Both the position numbers and the translations under genes were made by a program. Source: Lunularia cruciata (taxonomy: Eukaryota > Streptophyta > Marchantiopsida > Lunulariales > Lunulariaceae). From it: a stretch of DNA of 64,000 nucleotides. Positions 25,613 to 33,961 of the stretch are shown here, piece by piece. Numbering within the stretch: position 1 is the first letter of the stretch; the number at the start of each line of letters is the position of its first letter. The notes beneath the pieces are model-generated. The model had not been told where the DNA came from and ran no database searches. It worked only from the letters and a program-made list of their open reading frames with translations. The stretch spans positions 65,538,944-65,602,943 of the forward strand of contig OX419755.1 in assembly GCA_948567375.1 (NCBI GenBank). The letters are read 5' to 3'.

Positions 25613-26677
25613 TCAAGTACATCTAGGACATAACCACTGTCCTTGAGGAACCACCGTGAGGGGAAGAGTCATACATGCCATATGCCATCCTCTCGAACAG
25701 CTATCACACACTAACATAGTAGCAGCTCCACCAGAAGAGCCACATAACATACACCTCAAGCCTGCACGTACAAGTGCCAAGCTTGGGTCCATAGTACCAT
25801 CAATGTTTGGAAGGTGGCATGGCGCACAATTGCGCACATGATCCTTCCAAACAACACCATCACGTCCTTCTAACACAAGGACTCCAGATGGCAAAACCTC
25901 GTGCACTCTCAAGATAGTGCGGCCTGTAGAAACATCAAGTGTCGTCGGTGCTGTCTGCTGTAGATATACATAGTCGCCTGGATGAAATCGACGGATCGAG
26001 GGTCTATAACCTCCTCCTCGAATGGTAGCATAGCGTAAAGTATCTCTATGCTGAGCAATCGCCAAGTTCTCGAAGGCCATCAGCATCACTCTCTGAAAGA
26101 TCTCTGCCCGCTGAGAACATGCGCTCATCCATACATCAGGGTCATCCAAGTCCAAAACTACAGTAGCATCTCGACGAATGGCTGCAGGTAAATCTGGATC
26201 TCGTCCATAGAGTAGAAAGTATGGAGAGAAGGATGCTAAGGAGGCTTGCCGGCTGAACCGATAGCCCATGGCCAACCAAGGTAATTGGAGATCCCAATCT
26301 CCCAAGTGGCCTCTCTGCAAACCATACTTTCGCAATCCTCTCTTCACCGTCTGAACCACTCTCTCTGCTAAGCCATCTGCCTCAGGGTGATCTCGGGATG
26401 TAGTACGATGATCAATCAAAGCCTTGTCACACAAGACCTGAAACTCTCCCAAGAACTCTGTACCCTGATCAGTCAAAACCTCAGCTGGTGCACCAAAATG
26501 ACTAAGAACTCGATCCAGGAACGAGTAAGCTGTCCCTTCACTAGACTTGTCAGGAAGTGCCACCAACTCAATCCACTTGGAGAAGTGCTCCACCATCACC
26601 AAAACATACCGATGATGTCTCACAGTCAGCGGTAAAGGTCCGGCAAAGTCCAAACTCCAACGGTAACCCAATCCCAT
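25613..26677 (-). CDS. integrase core and C-terminal domain with a terminal PHD finger
   Basis: This is the last 354 codons of the polyprotein, in frame with the upstream RT part across a TAG at 26696-26698. The integrase core opens with YRWSLDFAGPLP (first Asp). It continues with EVLTDQGTEFLG (second Asp) and HPEADGLAERVVQTVK (Glu), about 35 residues after the second Asp. A Ty3-type C-terminal barrel follows (FHPGDYVYLQQ...). Residues about 307-354 form a PHD finger: CMLCG, VCDSC, GWHMAC and WLCPRC give the C4HC3 zinc pattern with the expected Trp before the last Cys pair. Many Ty3 integrases end in a chromodomain; here a PHD finger takes that place. PHD fingers often read histone H3 tails, so a role in target choice is a reasonable inference. 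Confidence 0.93.
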   Translation of the reverse strand: MGLGYRWSLDFAGPLPLTVRHHRYVLVMVEHFSKWIELVALPDKSSEGTAYSFLDRVLSHFGAPAEVLTDQGTEFLGEFQVLCDKALIDHRTTSRDHPEADGLAERVVQTVKRGLRKYGLQRGHLGDWDLQLPWLAMGYRFSRQASLASFSPYFLLYGRDPDLPAAIRRDATVVLDLDDPDVWMSACSQRAEIFQRVMLMAFENLAIAQHRDTLRYATIRGGGYRPSIRRFHPGDYVYLQQTAPTTLDVSTGRTILRVHEVLPSGVLVLEGRDGVVWKDHVRNCAPCHLPNIDGTMDPSLALVRAGLRCMLCGSSGGAATMLVCDSCSRGWHMACMTLPLTVVPQGQWLCPRCT

Positions 26678-26695
26678 GATAGGTAATGGGTGTAA

Positions 26696-28618
26696 CTATG
26701 GCGTAGGAGCATTGAATGATGCTCTAACTCGGTCACAAACCACACATCTGGCAACAAACTGCTGTACCTCGGTCTGCATACCGCGCCACCAATAATGACT
26801 CTGGAGTAAGCTATATGTACGCTTTACTCCAAAATGTCCTAGCTCCTCATGAGCATGACGGACCAAATGTGGTCTCTGTGATGGAAGTGGTACTACTCGC
26901 ACTCTACCATCCTCCCATACACGCAAAAGGTGTCTACCCTCCAATCTGAACCGTCTGGCTCGCTGAAGAACACGGTCTCTCTCCTTGGCCCCAACTGTGC
27001 CACCCACAACACCAGTGCGAAGATAGTCCATCACTAAGACATCATCATGAATGTCTCGCTGAACTGTACCAATATCTTCACTCTCTGGATCTGTCACCTC
27101 AATAACTCCTCCTGTATGCGCTGAGAGAGATACCACCAATGTCTCTGCAAATATACACAGAAAGGCTGATGCATGCCAACCTGGCACCATCTCCTCATCT
27201 GTCTCACCATGCCAACGTGCTCCGGTCTGATCCTGCTGGCTGGGACATGGGTTTCTACTCAACCCATCTGCATCACGGTTCACCACTCCAGGTCTGTGAA
27301 CAACCGTGAAATCATACTCTTGTAAAATCAGAGCCCATCGTGCAAGCTTCCCTGAAAGCTTGTCGGACTCCATCAACCACTTCAGCGGCTGATGATCAGT
27401 GATGAGAGTGAAGGGGTTACCAAATAGGTAACATCGGAAATGTGCTACTGCCCAAACTGCTGCCAAGCACTCTCCCTCATATGAACTATACTTCGCCTCC
27501 GCTGAATTGTTGGAGCGACTAGCATAGGCCACCACAAACTCCTTCTCCTCATCATCATGCTGGGTGAGCACCGCTCCAAGCCCCAACATACTCCAATCAG
27601 TGTGAACCTGAAATGGTCGTCCCCTGATCGGTCTCCTCAAAATAGGAGCAGATGTCAACCTCTCCTTGAGCTCTACAAAAGCTCTCTCCTGCTCATCTCC
27701 CCAACACCACTCCTGTGTAAGCTTGGTCAGCTTCGTCAAGGCCTTGGCAATGGCACTAAATCCTCTAACATAGCGGCGATAGAAGTTTGCCAACCCAAGG
27801 AATGCTCGCACTCTGCTCACATCCGTAGGCCGAGGAATACGTGCAATAGCCTCCACCTTGGTCTGCTGAACACCAAGTCCTCCGGGGTAGATAGTGTGAC
27901 CCAAATACTCAACCTGCTCATGGAAGAACCTACACTTCCCAAGATGTAATTTGAGTCCATGAGATCTCAACCTCTCAAACACCTCCAACAACTGTCTCTC
28001 ATGCTCCTCCACAGTAGTGCTATACACCAAAATGTCATCAATATAGCACCGAGCAAAATCCAGTCCAGCTAGGATCCTATCCATGACCCTCTGGAACTCA
28101 GCAGGAGCATTCTTCAACCCAAATGGTAAGAATCTCCACTGATATAACACATCCTTGCCGTGAGGATCAATAGCCCAAAATGCTGTCTTGGACTTATCTT
28201 CTTCCCTGATTGGCAACTGATGATATCCCGCTCGAAGATCCAAAGTACTGAAGACCTTTGCATGCCCAATCGCATCAAAAATCTCCTCCGGTGTAGGCAT
28301 GGCATACCGATCAGCCCTGGTCTGTCGGTTGATAGGACGGTAATCTCCACACATCCGCCTATCTGTATAGTTGCCATGCATATCCTTCTTGGCTGGCATC
28401 ACTGTCGCTGATGCATACTCTCCATGTGAAATCTCCACCAAACCAGCCTCAAAAAGGTCACTACTCCGGCTCTGAATCAATGTCCTCTCCATCTCACTAT
28501 ATCGATAAGGACGTCGGAAAACAGGTGTGTCGCTAGTCAGCTCAATCCGTATACCAGGTCCCTTCAGAGCACCCAAATCCTTCATACTGAAGGCAAAACA
28601 ACTCGTGTGACTCCTCAA
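26696..28618 (-). CDS. reverse transcriptase, RNase H and integrase zinc-binding domain
   Basis: This is 640 codons in the same frame as Gag and the methyltransferase. The RT palm includes VFSTLDLRAGYHQLPI (first Asp), FLPFGLKNAPAEFQRVM and CYIDDILVYS (YIDD near residue 194). The RNase H begins at FQVHTDWSMLGLGAVL and continues through the ECLAAVWAVAHFRCYL helix and LITDHQPLKWL. The integrase HHCC domain ends the segment with HAHEELGHFG and CVVCDR. Length and order are normal for Ty3/gypsy. It is bounded by TAG at 28634-28636 before the block and TAG at 26696 after it. No frameshift was seen, so the enzyme sequence is nearly intact. Confidence 0.95.
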   Translation of the reverse strand: MRSHTSCFAFSMKDLGALKGPGIRIELTSDTPVFRRPYRYSEMERTLIQSRSSDLFEAGLVEISHGEYASATVMPAKKDMHGNYTDRRMCGDYRPINRQTRADRYAMPTPEEIFDAIGHAKVFSTLDLRAGYHQLPIREEDKSKTAFWAIDPHGKDVLYQWRFLPFGLKNAPAEFQRVMDRILAGLDFARCYIDDILVYSTTVEEHERQLLEVFERLRSHGLKLHLGKCRFFHEQVEYLGHTIYPGGLGVQQTKVEAIARIPRPTDVSRVRAFLGLANFYRRYVRGFSAIAKALTKLTKLTQEWCWGDEQERAFVELKERLTSAPILRRPIRGRPFQVHTDWSMLGLGAVLTQHDDEEKEFVVAYASRSNNSAEAKYSSYEGECLAAVWAVAHFRCYLFGNPFTLITDHQPLKWLMESDKLSGKLARWALILQEYDFTVVHRPGVVNRDADGLSRNPCPSQQDQTGARWHGETDEEMVPGWHASAFLCIFAETLVVSLSAHTGGVIEVTDPESEDIGTVQRDIHDDVLVMDYLRTGVVGGTVGAKERDRVLQRARRFRLEGRHLLRVWEDGRVRVVPLPSQRPHLVRHAHEELGHFGVKRTYSLLQSHYWWRGMQTEVQQFVARCVVCDRVRASFNAPTP

Positions 28619-28633
28619 GAACCTCCAAACCCT

Positions 28634-28729
28634 CTATCTTTCCTCTCCAGTAAGCTTGGGTCCAAGATCTGGCTCCCAAGTATCCTCTGTAACTGTAGTA
28701 GGAGTGGAAGACGTACTGACTGGCTGCTA
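28634..28729 (-). other. in-frame linker between methyltransferase and RT, bounded by two stops
   Basis: Between TAG at 28727-28729 and TAG at 28634-28636 the polyprotein frame stays open for about 30 codons (QPVSTSSTPTTVTEDTW...). It is Thr/Ser-rich and leads into an acidic segment. It shows that the RT part is in the same frame as Gag and the methyltransferase, with no frameshift. Confidence 0.8.
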
Positions 28730-29533
28730 TACTGGGCCCTTGGGAGCAATGGTGTCATGCTCCCGACCACTAGAGGTCCCAACCTCTGTGTGAAAAACTC
28801 CCTCCACTCTGGCTGCAAGCTCCATACGTCCTCTGGCTGCATCCCATGTGGACCAAGGGTGTAATCCAAGTAGCCCACGCTCACCTGGATGGACTCCAAG
28901 TAGACCACTCTCCCTAGTAGCTACTGGATGTGTCCCAAGAATACCATGTCCACTCGGTCCATCGCCCCCAGCATGTGCCTGAATCGTCTGGATAGGCACA
29001 GGGCTCACAAGTGTCCGAGTGGTGATGCCTATCAAGCGCATCCTACGCTGCTCTGCCAAACCAAGGCTCACAATCCAGGTCAAATAGTTCAGGTCCATAG
29101 CCTGACCTAACACCTGATGCCTGGATGCCTCTGACACTGCTGGAACAGCGGTAATACCGGTGCGAAAACCCATCGCCCGCTCTCTCTCATCAGCATTGGG
29201 CTCCACCAACTGCTGTAATTGTGAGTCCCAAACAAGTCCAGGTCCTCCCTCTCGAAAAGCATGAGAGCTTGGGAAACTCATGAGTGTGGGAAATGCAGCT
29301 CTAGGCTGTCCAACTAGGTTCACCACTGCCATGGGTGACCTATCAGCCACTACCACTGTCTGAGACTGACGCCCAACATCCAAGATATCATCAACAAGAA
29401 TGTGGTCCAGTCGCTGAATCCCATCATAAGCACGCTGTAGAACCTCTCTGGGTAAGAGGTTTGTCCACCAAAGACGAAGACGATGAGCCCGTGATCCCAC
29501 TCTGGCTGCATCTAACAATACAGCAGGTCCCAT
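28727..29533 (-). CDS. C-terminal half of DNMT3-like methyltransferase plus linker to RT
   Basis: This 268-codon segment is in frame with the preceding block across a TGA at 29534-29536. It opens with a DNMT3-like motif VIII region (LLDAARVGSRAHRLRLWWTN), in which the RAHRLR core corresponds to the conserved RxR element. Later PNADERERAMGFRTG and EASRHQVLGQAMDLNYL match motifs IX-X, where the E-R-x-x-GF and R-x-x-LG patterns close the SAM site. After the methyltransferase fold comes a low-complexity linker with three copies of a G-[IL]-LG-x-HP motif (about 28850-28950), then a TAG at 28727-28729 and the RT part. The similarity is closer to DNMT3 than to DNMT1/CMT or bacterial enzymes, by eye only. 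Confidence 0.88.
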   Translation of the reverse strand: MGPAVLLDAARVGSRAHRLRLWWTNLLPREVLQRAYDGIQRLDHILVDDILDVGRQSQTVVVADRSPMAVVNLVGQPRAAFPTLMSFPSSHAFREGGPGLVWDSQLQQLVEPNADERERAMGFRTGITAVPAVSEASRHQVLGQAMDLNYLTWIVSLGLAEQRRMRLIGITTRTLVSPVPIQTIQAHAGGDGPSGHGILGTHPVATRESGLLGVHPGERGLLGLHPWSTWDAARGRMELAARVEGVFHTEVGTSSGREHDTIAPKGPV

Positions 29534-29929
29534 TCATGAATGGACCTGATGTGTACTCGCCACCACTCTAGTGCGAGAATCACCCATCAATGGAACGTTC
29601 TCCAAAAGGTAAGCTGGAGAAACAGACTGATGAACCTGGAGATGTCGTAGTATCCGTAACATCTCCCAAAACACACCAGAACGAGGATCCTGAAGACCCA
29701 AACCGCGGCCCGCACGTGTATGTCCCTGACATGGCCATCCAGAAATCACCAAGTGAACAGGCCCATATCTCTCTAGGTCATGCGCCCCCAGTAAGGAAAT
29801 GTCTCCTGGTAAGGCCTTCTGGTAACCTCTGACTGCTGACATCGGTAATAACTCCGGATACCGATAGGCCAAGTGTGCCACATGATGTAGAGAGACTCGC
29901 CTAGCAGTCTCATCTCTCTCTACATACAA
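29534..29929 (-). CDS. central part of DNMT3-like C5-cytosine methyltransferase
   Basis: This is 131 codons in frame with the 29936-31798 block across a TAG. It continues motif II (YVERDETARR, with the acidic residues that bind the SAM ribose and adenine). It then has the catalytic motif IV, HLVISGWPCQGHT, with the nucleophile Cys at residue 67 (codon 29729-29731). Motif VI follows as YLLENVPLMG (Glu110-Asn111-Val112). The GRGLGLQDPRSGVFWEM stretch matches the loop and helix that follow motif IV in DNMT3 enzymes. The key catalytic residues are all present, so only the nonsense codons argue against activity. The family transfers a methyl group from SAM to cytosine C5 in DNA. Confidence 0.93.
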   Translation of the reverse strand: MYVERDETARRVSLHHVAHLAYRYPELLPMSAVRGYQKALPGDISLLGAHDLERYGPVHLVISGWPCQGHTRAGRGLGLQDPRSGVFWEMLRILRHLQVHQSVSPAYLLENVPLMGDSRTRVVASTHQVHS

Positions 29930-29935
29930 GTACCT

Positions 29936-31798
29936 CTATACTCGGATACCCGCCTGTAATACCGCAGCTAGTCCGGTGCTGATCCCACCAAACAACTCCA
30001 ATAGGCATATCCCCTCTACTGGATACTGCCAAGCAATGAGTGTGGTATCCAGAGGTGTCAAAGCAATCGCCTCTGGAGGCTCATCCTCACACTCATCCCC
30101 TGATGGTACGAAGGCTCCACTCCAAGCCTGCTGCACCAACTGATCTGCATGCTGCTGCAATGCCTCCTCTGAACTCCACAATGGAACATCCAAGGTGGAT
30201 GGAACAATCCCACTCGTACTCCATAGCCGAGTGATCTCCTCTGGTATTGGAGTATCCTCTGCATGGGCGTTCCCCTCCAACAAGTCACCAGGCCAAGTAA
30301 CTGCACCGCTGAAAGCCAAAACTGATGCTGCCATGGTCCCGGACTGTAGTGAGCCAAGACTGCCACTACTGAAGCGTACTGGTAGGCGACATACCCATCC
30401 CTCACCAGACTGCCAACCAGGTCTATAAGAGGTTGTCTCCTCCCAATAGTCAATACTGAAACCCATAGGGTATAACACTGCTCCCCCAACTAGCACATCA
30501 TAGGACTCAGCTATCGTCGCAATAGCCTGAGCTCTCACCACCGAGCTATCAGTCGGATGACCAGGCTGAACCTGGACAACAAGCTCTCCACGTGTGATGT
30601 ACTGTGTCGAACCACCACCAAGAGATGTCTGGATCTGAAATGGACACCTCTCCACATCGGTCTTCCGTAACTCCAGACCAACAACTGCAGCCTTCCCCAA
30701 CATAAGGGGCTGTGCACCAGAGTCTAACAAGACTCTCTGTGGTGTATAGACCTTCCCTGAAGGTCCTACCAAACGAAAGATCCCCCTCTGGTTATCCAAT
30801 AGGACAACACCAGGTGTAAACCGCGCTCTCTCAAAGGCCGGTCTAGCTGGCAACTCCTCCAGTCTAGCCGCTGCTGCCTGCCATAAACCACTGGTCGTTG
30901 AACGGATCCCATGCTCCTCAACCAAGTCAGCTCCACTACCAACCACCTCTGCTCTAGTAGTAGGAACTGCACCATCCCTACTCTCACACAACGTGGCAGC
31001 CAACCGGAACACTGGGGCTGGGTCCACTCCCAATGTAAACATGTCACTGGCTGAAAATAAAGGATGCCGCATAATCAGCTGAGCCGCCCCCAACATCATG
31101 CTAGACTCAATCTGTGTAGTAGCAGGTGGCTGACTAGCAGGCACTCCATCAAGTACTCCATCACCACCTACCACACCTGCACTGGGACGTCTAGGAACCA
31201 TGGATGTCGTCTGCAATGCCTCAGATAACGTGAAAGATTGGGGAAGTCTGACCTGTCTCCCAACCTCTCCTCTCTGTGGGTCCAACTCCACTGATGCTCC
31301 TCTAGGCTCTGGAGCACGTACTGCACTCCTAGTCACTGCTGCAAATGCATCCACCTGTGCTGCTCCGCACATGAAGTCCAAAGCATCTCTATCACCAGCA
31401 TATGAGGTGGAAGCCTCAGCACCCGAATCTGATCTCCTATGAGCAATAGCCATACTAGCCAATCTCTGCTCCAACTGCTCAATCCGAGTAGCCATAGCTG
31501 TGTCAGAAGTAAGGGCAGGTACTGCACCCCTACTAGGTGTAGATCCTCTACCACCACCTCTACCACCTCGTCCTCCATGAACTGGAGCTCCTCTACTACC
31601 TGCCATAGCAGCCCTACCACTCCGTAACTCCGGGTGTAGGTCAAAACACCGGTCACTAGTATGACCAAATCTATGGCAGTGCTCACACTGCCTCTGTGCT
31701 GGCTGTGATGCACCAGAGGTATCAGGTCCGCTGCCCTGAGTACACTCTCTCCTATGGTGAGGTCCACCACAAGTCCAACAAGCAACACCACCACTCAC
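29936..31798 (-). CDS. zinc knuckles, retropepsin and N-terminal end of the methyltransferase
   Basis: This is 620 codons in frame with Gag across a TGA at 31889-31891. Residues 7-19 form a variant zinc knuckle (CWTCGGPHHRREC) and residues 38-51 a canonical CCHC knuckle (CEHCHRFGHTSDRC). A Gly/Arg-rich stretch and a short coiled-coil-like IEQLEQRLASM follow. The retropepsin active site is RVLLDSGAQP with Asp359, and YDVLVGGAVLYPMGFSIDYW gives the flap-distal strand typical of Ty3 proteases. The C-terminal 26 residues begin the methyltransferase with motif I (LLELFGGISTGLAAVLQAGI, the SAM-binding loop). The methyltransferase therefore sits between protease and RT. The usual Gly-rich SAM loop has the DNMT3-like F-x-G-I-x-T-G-L pattern. 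Confidence 0.93.
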   Translation of the reverse strand: MSGGVACWTCGGPHHRRECTQGSGPDTSGASQPAQRQCEHCHRFGHTSDRCFDLHPELRSGRAAMAGSRGAPVHGGRGGRGGGRGSTPSRGAVPALTSDTAMATRIEQLEQRLASMAIAHRRSDSGAEASTSYAGDRDALDFMCGAAQVDAFAAVTRSAVRAPEPRGASVELDPQRGEVGRQVRLPQSFTLSEALQTTSMVPRRPSAGVVGGDGVLDGVPASQPPATTQIESSMMLGAAQLIMRHPLFSASDMFTLGVDPAPVFRLAATLCESRDGAVPTTRAEVVGSGADLVEEHGIRSTTSGLWQAAAARLEELPARPAFERARFTPGVVLLDNQRGIFRLVGPSGKVYTPQRVLLDSGAQPLMLGKAAVVGLELRKTDVERCPFQIQTSLGGGSTQYITRGELVVQVQPGHPTDSSVVRAQAIATIAESYDVLVGGAVLYPMGFSIDYWEETTSYRPGWQSGEGWVCRLPVRFSSGSLGSLQSGTMAASVLAFSGAVTWPGDLLEGNAHAEDTPIPEEITRLWSTSGIVPSTLDVPLWSSEEALQQHADQLVQQAWSGAFVPSGDECEDEPPEAIALTPLDTTLIAWQYPVEGICLLELFGGISTGLAAVLQAGIRV

Positions 31799-31888
31799 TG
31801 GCTGCTGCTGCCCCGAAAATGAGGGTAAGGGTCTAACTCCACTAGGCCCTCCACTCGCTCCATAGGATCTGGGCTGTCCACCCTGTCC

Positions 31889-33013
31889 TCAAAAACCAAC
31901 TGGGCGTGGTGCACTCTGCTGCATTCTAGAAGAAGTCACAACCGTGGATGAGGTCTCTCTACCAAATCCAGATGTCACCACTCTCTCCTCCACCATGTTG
32001 AGCTCAATACGCTCAGCCAAACCAAAGACTACTGCCAAAGTGGGCGAAGTAGCCTGCAACAACGTAGCATCACGAACTCTACGTCGCAACTCCCTGTCCA
32101 GTATCCCATACCAAAACTGGACTGCCTGGGCCTCAATAACTCCCTGAGTGAAACTGATCAGCCGCCTCATGCGAGTGTATGCCTCGCGTAGGCTCTCTCC
32201 AGCCTTCCGCTGGAACTCCTGCAAGCTCCTCAGCTTGTCAGTCCGCACTCCCTGGTAGTTCTGCCTCAAACATAGGAAGAACTCAACCATGGGGTTAAAC
32301 CCCGGTACCACACCACCTCCTGCAGCGGTACCTCCACTCGTAGTAGCACTATCTCCAGCTAGTGCACCTCCACTAGCTCCACCAACACTACTCGAGCTAG
32401 AACTCGTAGGTACAGCCGACCTACTCCTGGCCACCGAACCTGAAGTGATGGAGACATAGTGTGGAGACCAATACTGTCTCCATAACTCAATCTCCTCCAA
32501 ATGAGCTCTCCTGAACTCATGGTAGTCGTCCATCGGTGGACCCTCCAAGTGCTGAAACAACCCCTTCCATGCCATGAAGGGTGTGAACAAAGTCGGGTTC
32601 CACATCTGCTGCAGATCACACCAACTATCGAACTCTTGGATGAAGTCATCCAACTCAATGGTACCCACTGTACCAAAGTAACGCCTAGGGCCTTTGGAGG
32701 CCCCATAAATCTCGTCCATGTCCCACAACAACGGTGCGGACACACCAAGTGCACTCTCAACTGAATCAGCTCCTGTGTCGAACTCCAACTCAGAGTCAAT
32801 CTCCTCCCTCACTGGGACCTGAGATACAGGCTGATACCGAGCACCACTCCGAGTAAACCCACTGCGTACTGCAGGGCTAACTCCTCTGGAATCTCCAAAG
32901 AACTCCGTCGTGACAAAGTAACCACACCAACAAACCCGAACCACCAACTGCAACAGCAAGTCGCAACCGCAAGTGCCCCACCAAGTGCCAACACCACCGC
33001 GTGCCAACACCAA
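31889..33013 (-). CDS. Gag capsid-like protein
   Basis: This is 374 codons in frame with the nucleocapsid-protease block. The centre (VGTIELDDFIQEFDSWCDLQ...FTPFMAWKGLFQHLEGPP and EFFLCLRQNYQGVRTDKLRSLQEFQRKAGESLREAYTRMRRL) resembles the Ty3 retrotransposon Gag capsid fold, split by a Ser/Gly/Ala-rich low-complexity insert. The frame opens after a TAG at 33014-33016. The first in-frame ATG is near codon 100, at LLWDMDEIYG. The true start is therefore uncertain, and it may lie upstream if the TAG is a decayed codon. It ends at TGA 31889-31891 and continues in the same frame into the zinc knuckles. Its role would be particle assembly and RNA packaging. Confidence 0.85.
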   Translation of the reverse strand: MVLARGGVGTWWGTCGCDLLLQLVVRVCWCGYFVTTEFFGDSRGVSPAVRSGFTRSGARYQPVSQVPVREEIDSELEFDTGADSVESALGVSAPLLWDMDEIYGASKGPRRYFGTVGTIELDDFIQEFDSWCDLQQMWNPTLFTPFMAWKGLFQHLEGPPMDDYHEFRRAHLEEIELWRQYWSPHYVSITSGSVARSRSAVPTSSSSSSVGGASGGALAGDSATTSGGTAAGGGVVPGFNPMVEFFLCLRQNYQGVRTDKLRSLQEFQRKAGESLREAYTRMRRLISFTQGVIEAQAVQFWYGILDRELRRRVRDATLLQATSPTLAVVFGLAERIELNMVEERVVTSGFGRETSSTVVTSSRMQQSAPRPVGF

Positions 33014-33961
33014 CTAAAACACCACCCACTAATGTAACTCTAACCGAGATAACTACACTAGGGGAAGGACAACCTGTAACCTGCCATCATAACACGCACT
33101 CTCACGGTCTGCAGGTCATCACTTCCTGCCTCACCGGAGAGAAACAAAGGTAGTCTGACTGGTCATCACTCCAGCCTCACCACCGAGAGCACACCAGAGC
33201 ACCAACGCTCAAAAGTCAAGGCACCTCACACAAACGTGGTGCACAAACAGGAAGCAGAGAATGGAGGGGATCCAATCACAAGAAATCTAAACGAAAACCC
33301 TCCATCTCATAACACAACACGGGACTGACTCTGCCACCATTTGGCATTTGACATAAGAGTAGTTTGTATCTAAGTCCTAAGCTACCAGGATCACCAAGAA
33401 TGGGATCAAACTGCCTCTCCTAGCCAAAGCTACATGTGTATAGATAACAGTGGCACAGTCACTATGACAACAAGTGAGGGTGGACCAGTTGGCTAGGGCA
33501 CCAGTCTAGGAACAAGAGATCTAGGGGTCAAACCCTGTTGCGCACAATCTAGCAAGAAAGGCAGATTTTGCCAACCAATGACCAAGATCTACACTAAACT
33601 AGCTAGCCTCACGCCAGCAAGCTGGCTTGCTGGCCCTTCTGGCCCTTCTAGGCCTTCGTAGCCTCTCATAGCCCTATGCCTCGAAGCCTCTAAACGCCGA
33701 AATTCAGCCAAATGAGGCCTTTCTTCACCTCCTGAGCTCAAAATCACAACACTGCTTGAAAATTGCTTCTTCTTTGCTCGAAATTTGGCCAGCGCTTCCG
33801 CACACCGTCCGCCTAACTGCCAAATTTGCATCAACTACACGAGTTCTACACACTAGGGAAACACAGAACCTGAATCGAGCTACCACGATCCACCAAGCTT
33901 GGAGATACCACCAACACTTAACGTTCCTGCACCCGATTTCCCCCTGACTTCACTTCTCTGA
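33014..33961 (-). other. untranslated leader of the methyltransferase element
   Basis: This is about 950 bases between the 5' LTR and Gag. Directly after the LTR end, the minus strand reads ACATCAGAGAAGTG, which shares ATCAGAG with the initiator-Met tRNA primer site but lacks its TGG start, so it is a degenerate primer-binding-site candidate. No gene was identified. A tRNA-like segment on the opposite strand is listed separately. Confidence 0.6.
33468..33545 (+). repeat. tRNA-like (SINE-head-like) segment with pol III A and B boxes
   Basis: TGGACCAGTTGGCTAGGGC (from about 33481) resembles the tRNA A box, and GGGTCAAACCC (about 33527-33537) differs from the B-box consensus GGTTCGANTCC at about two positions. 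The spacing between them is tRNA-like. The anticodon stem does not pair well, so it is not a working tRNA gene. It could be a SINE head inserted antisense in the leader of the retrotransposon. Confidence 0.4.

Noticed and set aside
31333-31794. 153-codon minus-strand frame inside the zinc-knuckle/protease region
   Set aside because: Out-of-frame shadow of the real polyprotein, rich in Val and Leu from the Gly/Arg-rich stretch.
25613-33013. Programmed stop-codon readthrough as explanation for six stops in the polyprotein
   Set aside because: Readthrough usually occurs once, at the Gag-Pol border. Six scattered stops, with LTR differences in CG/CHG context, are better explained by decay. Sister copies are needed to close the question.
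33468-33545. Functional tRNA gene
   Set aside because: The A and B boxes are recognisable but the anticodon and acceptor stems do not pair properly.
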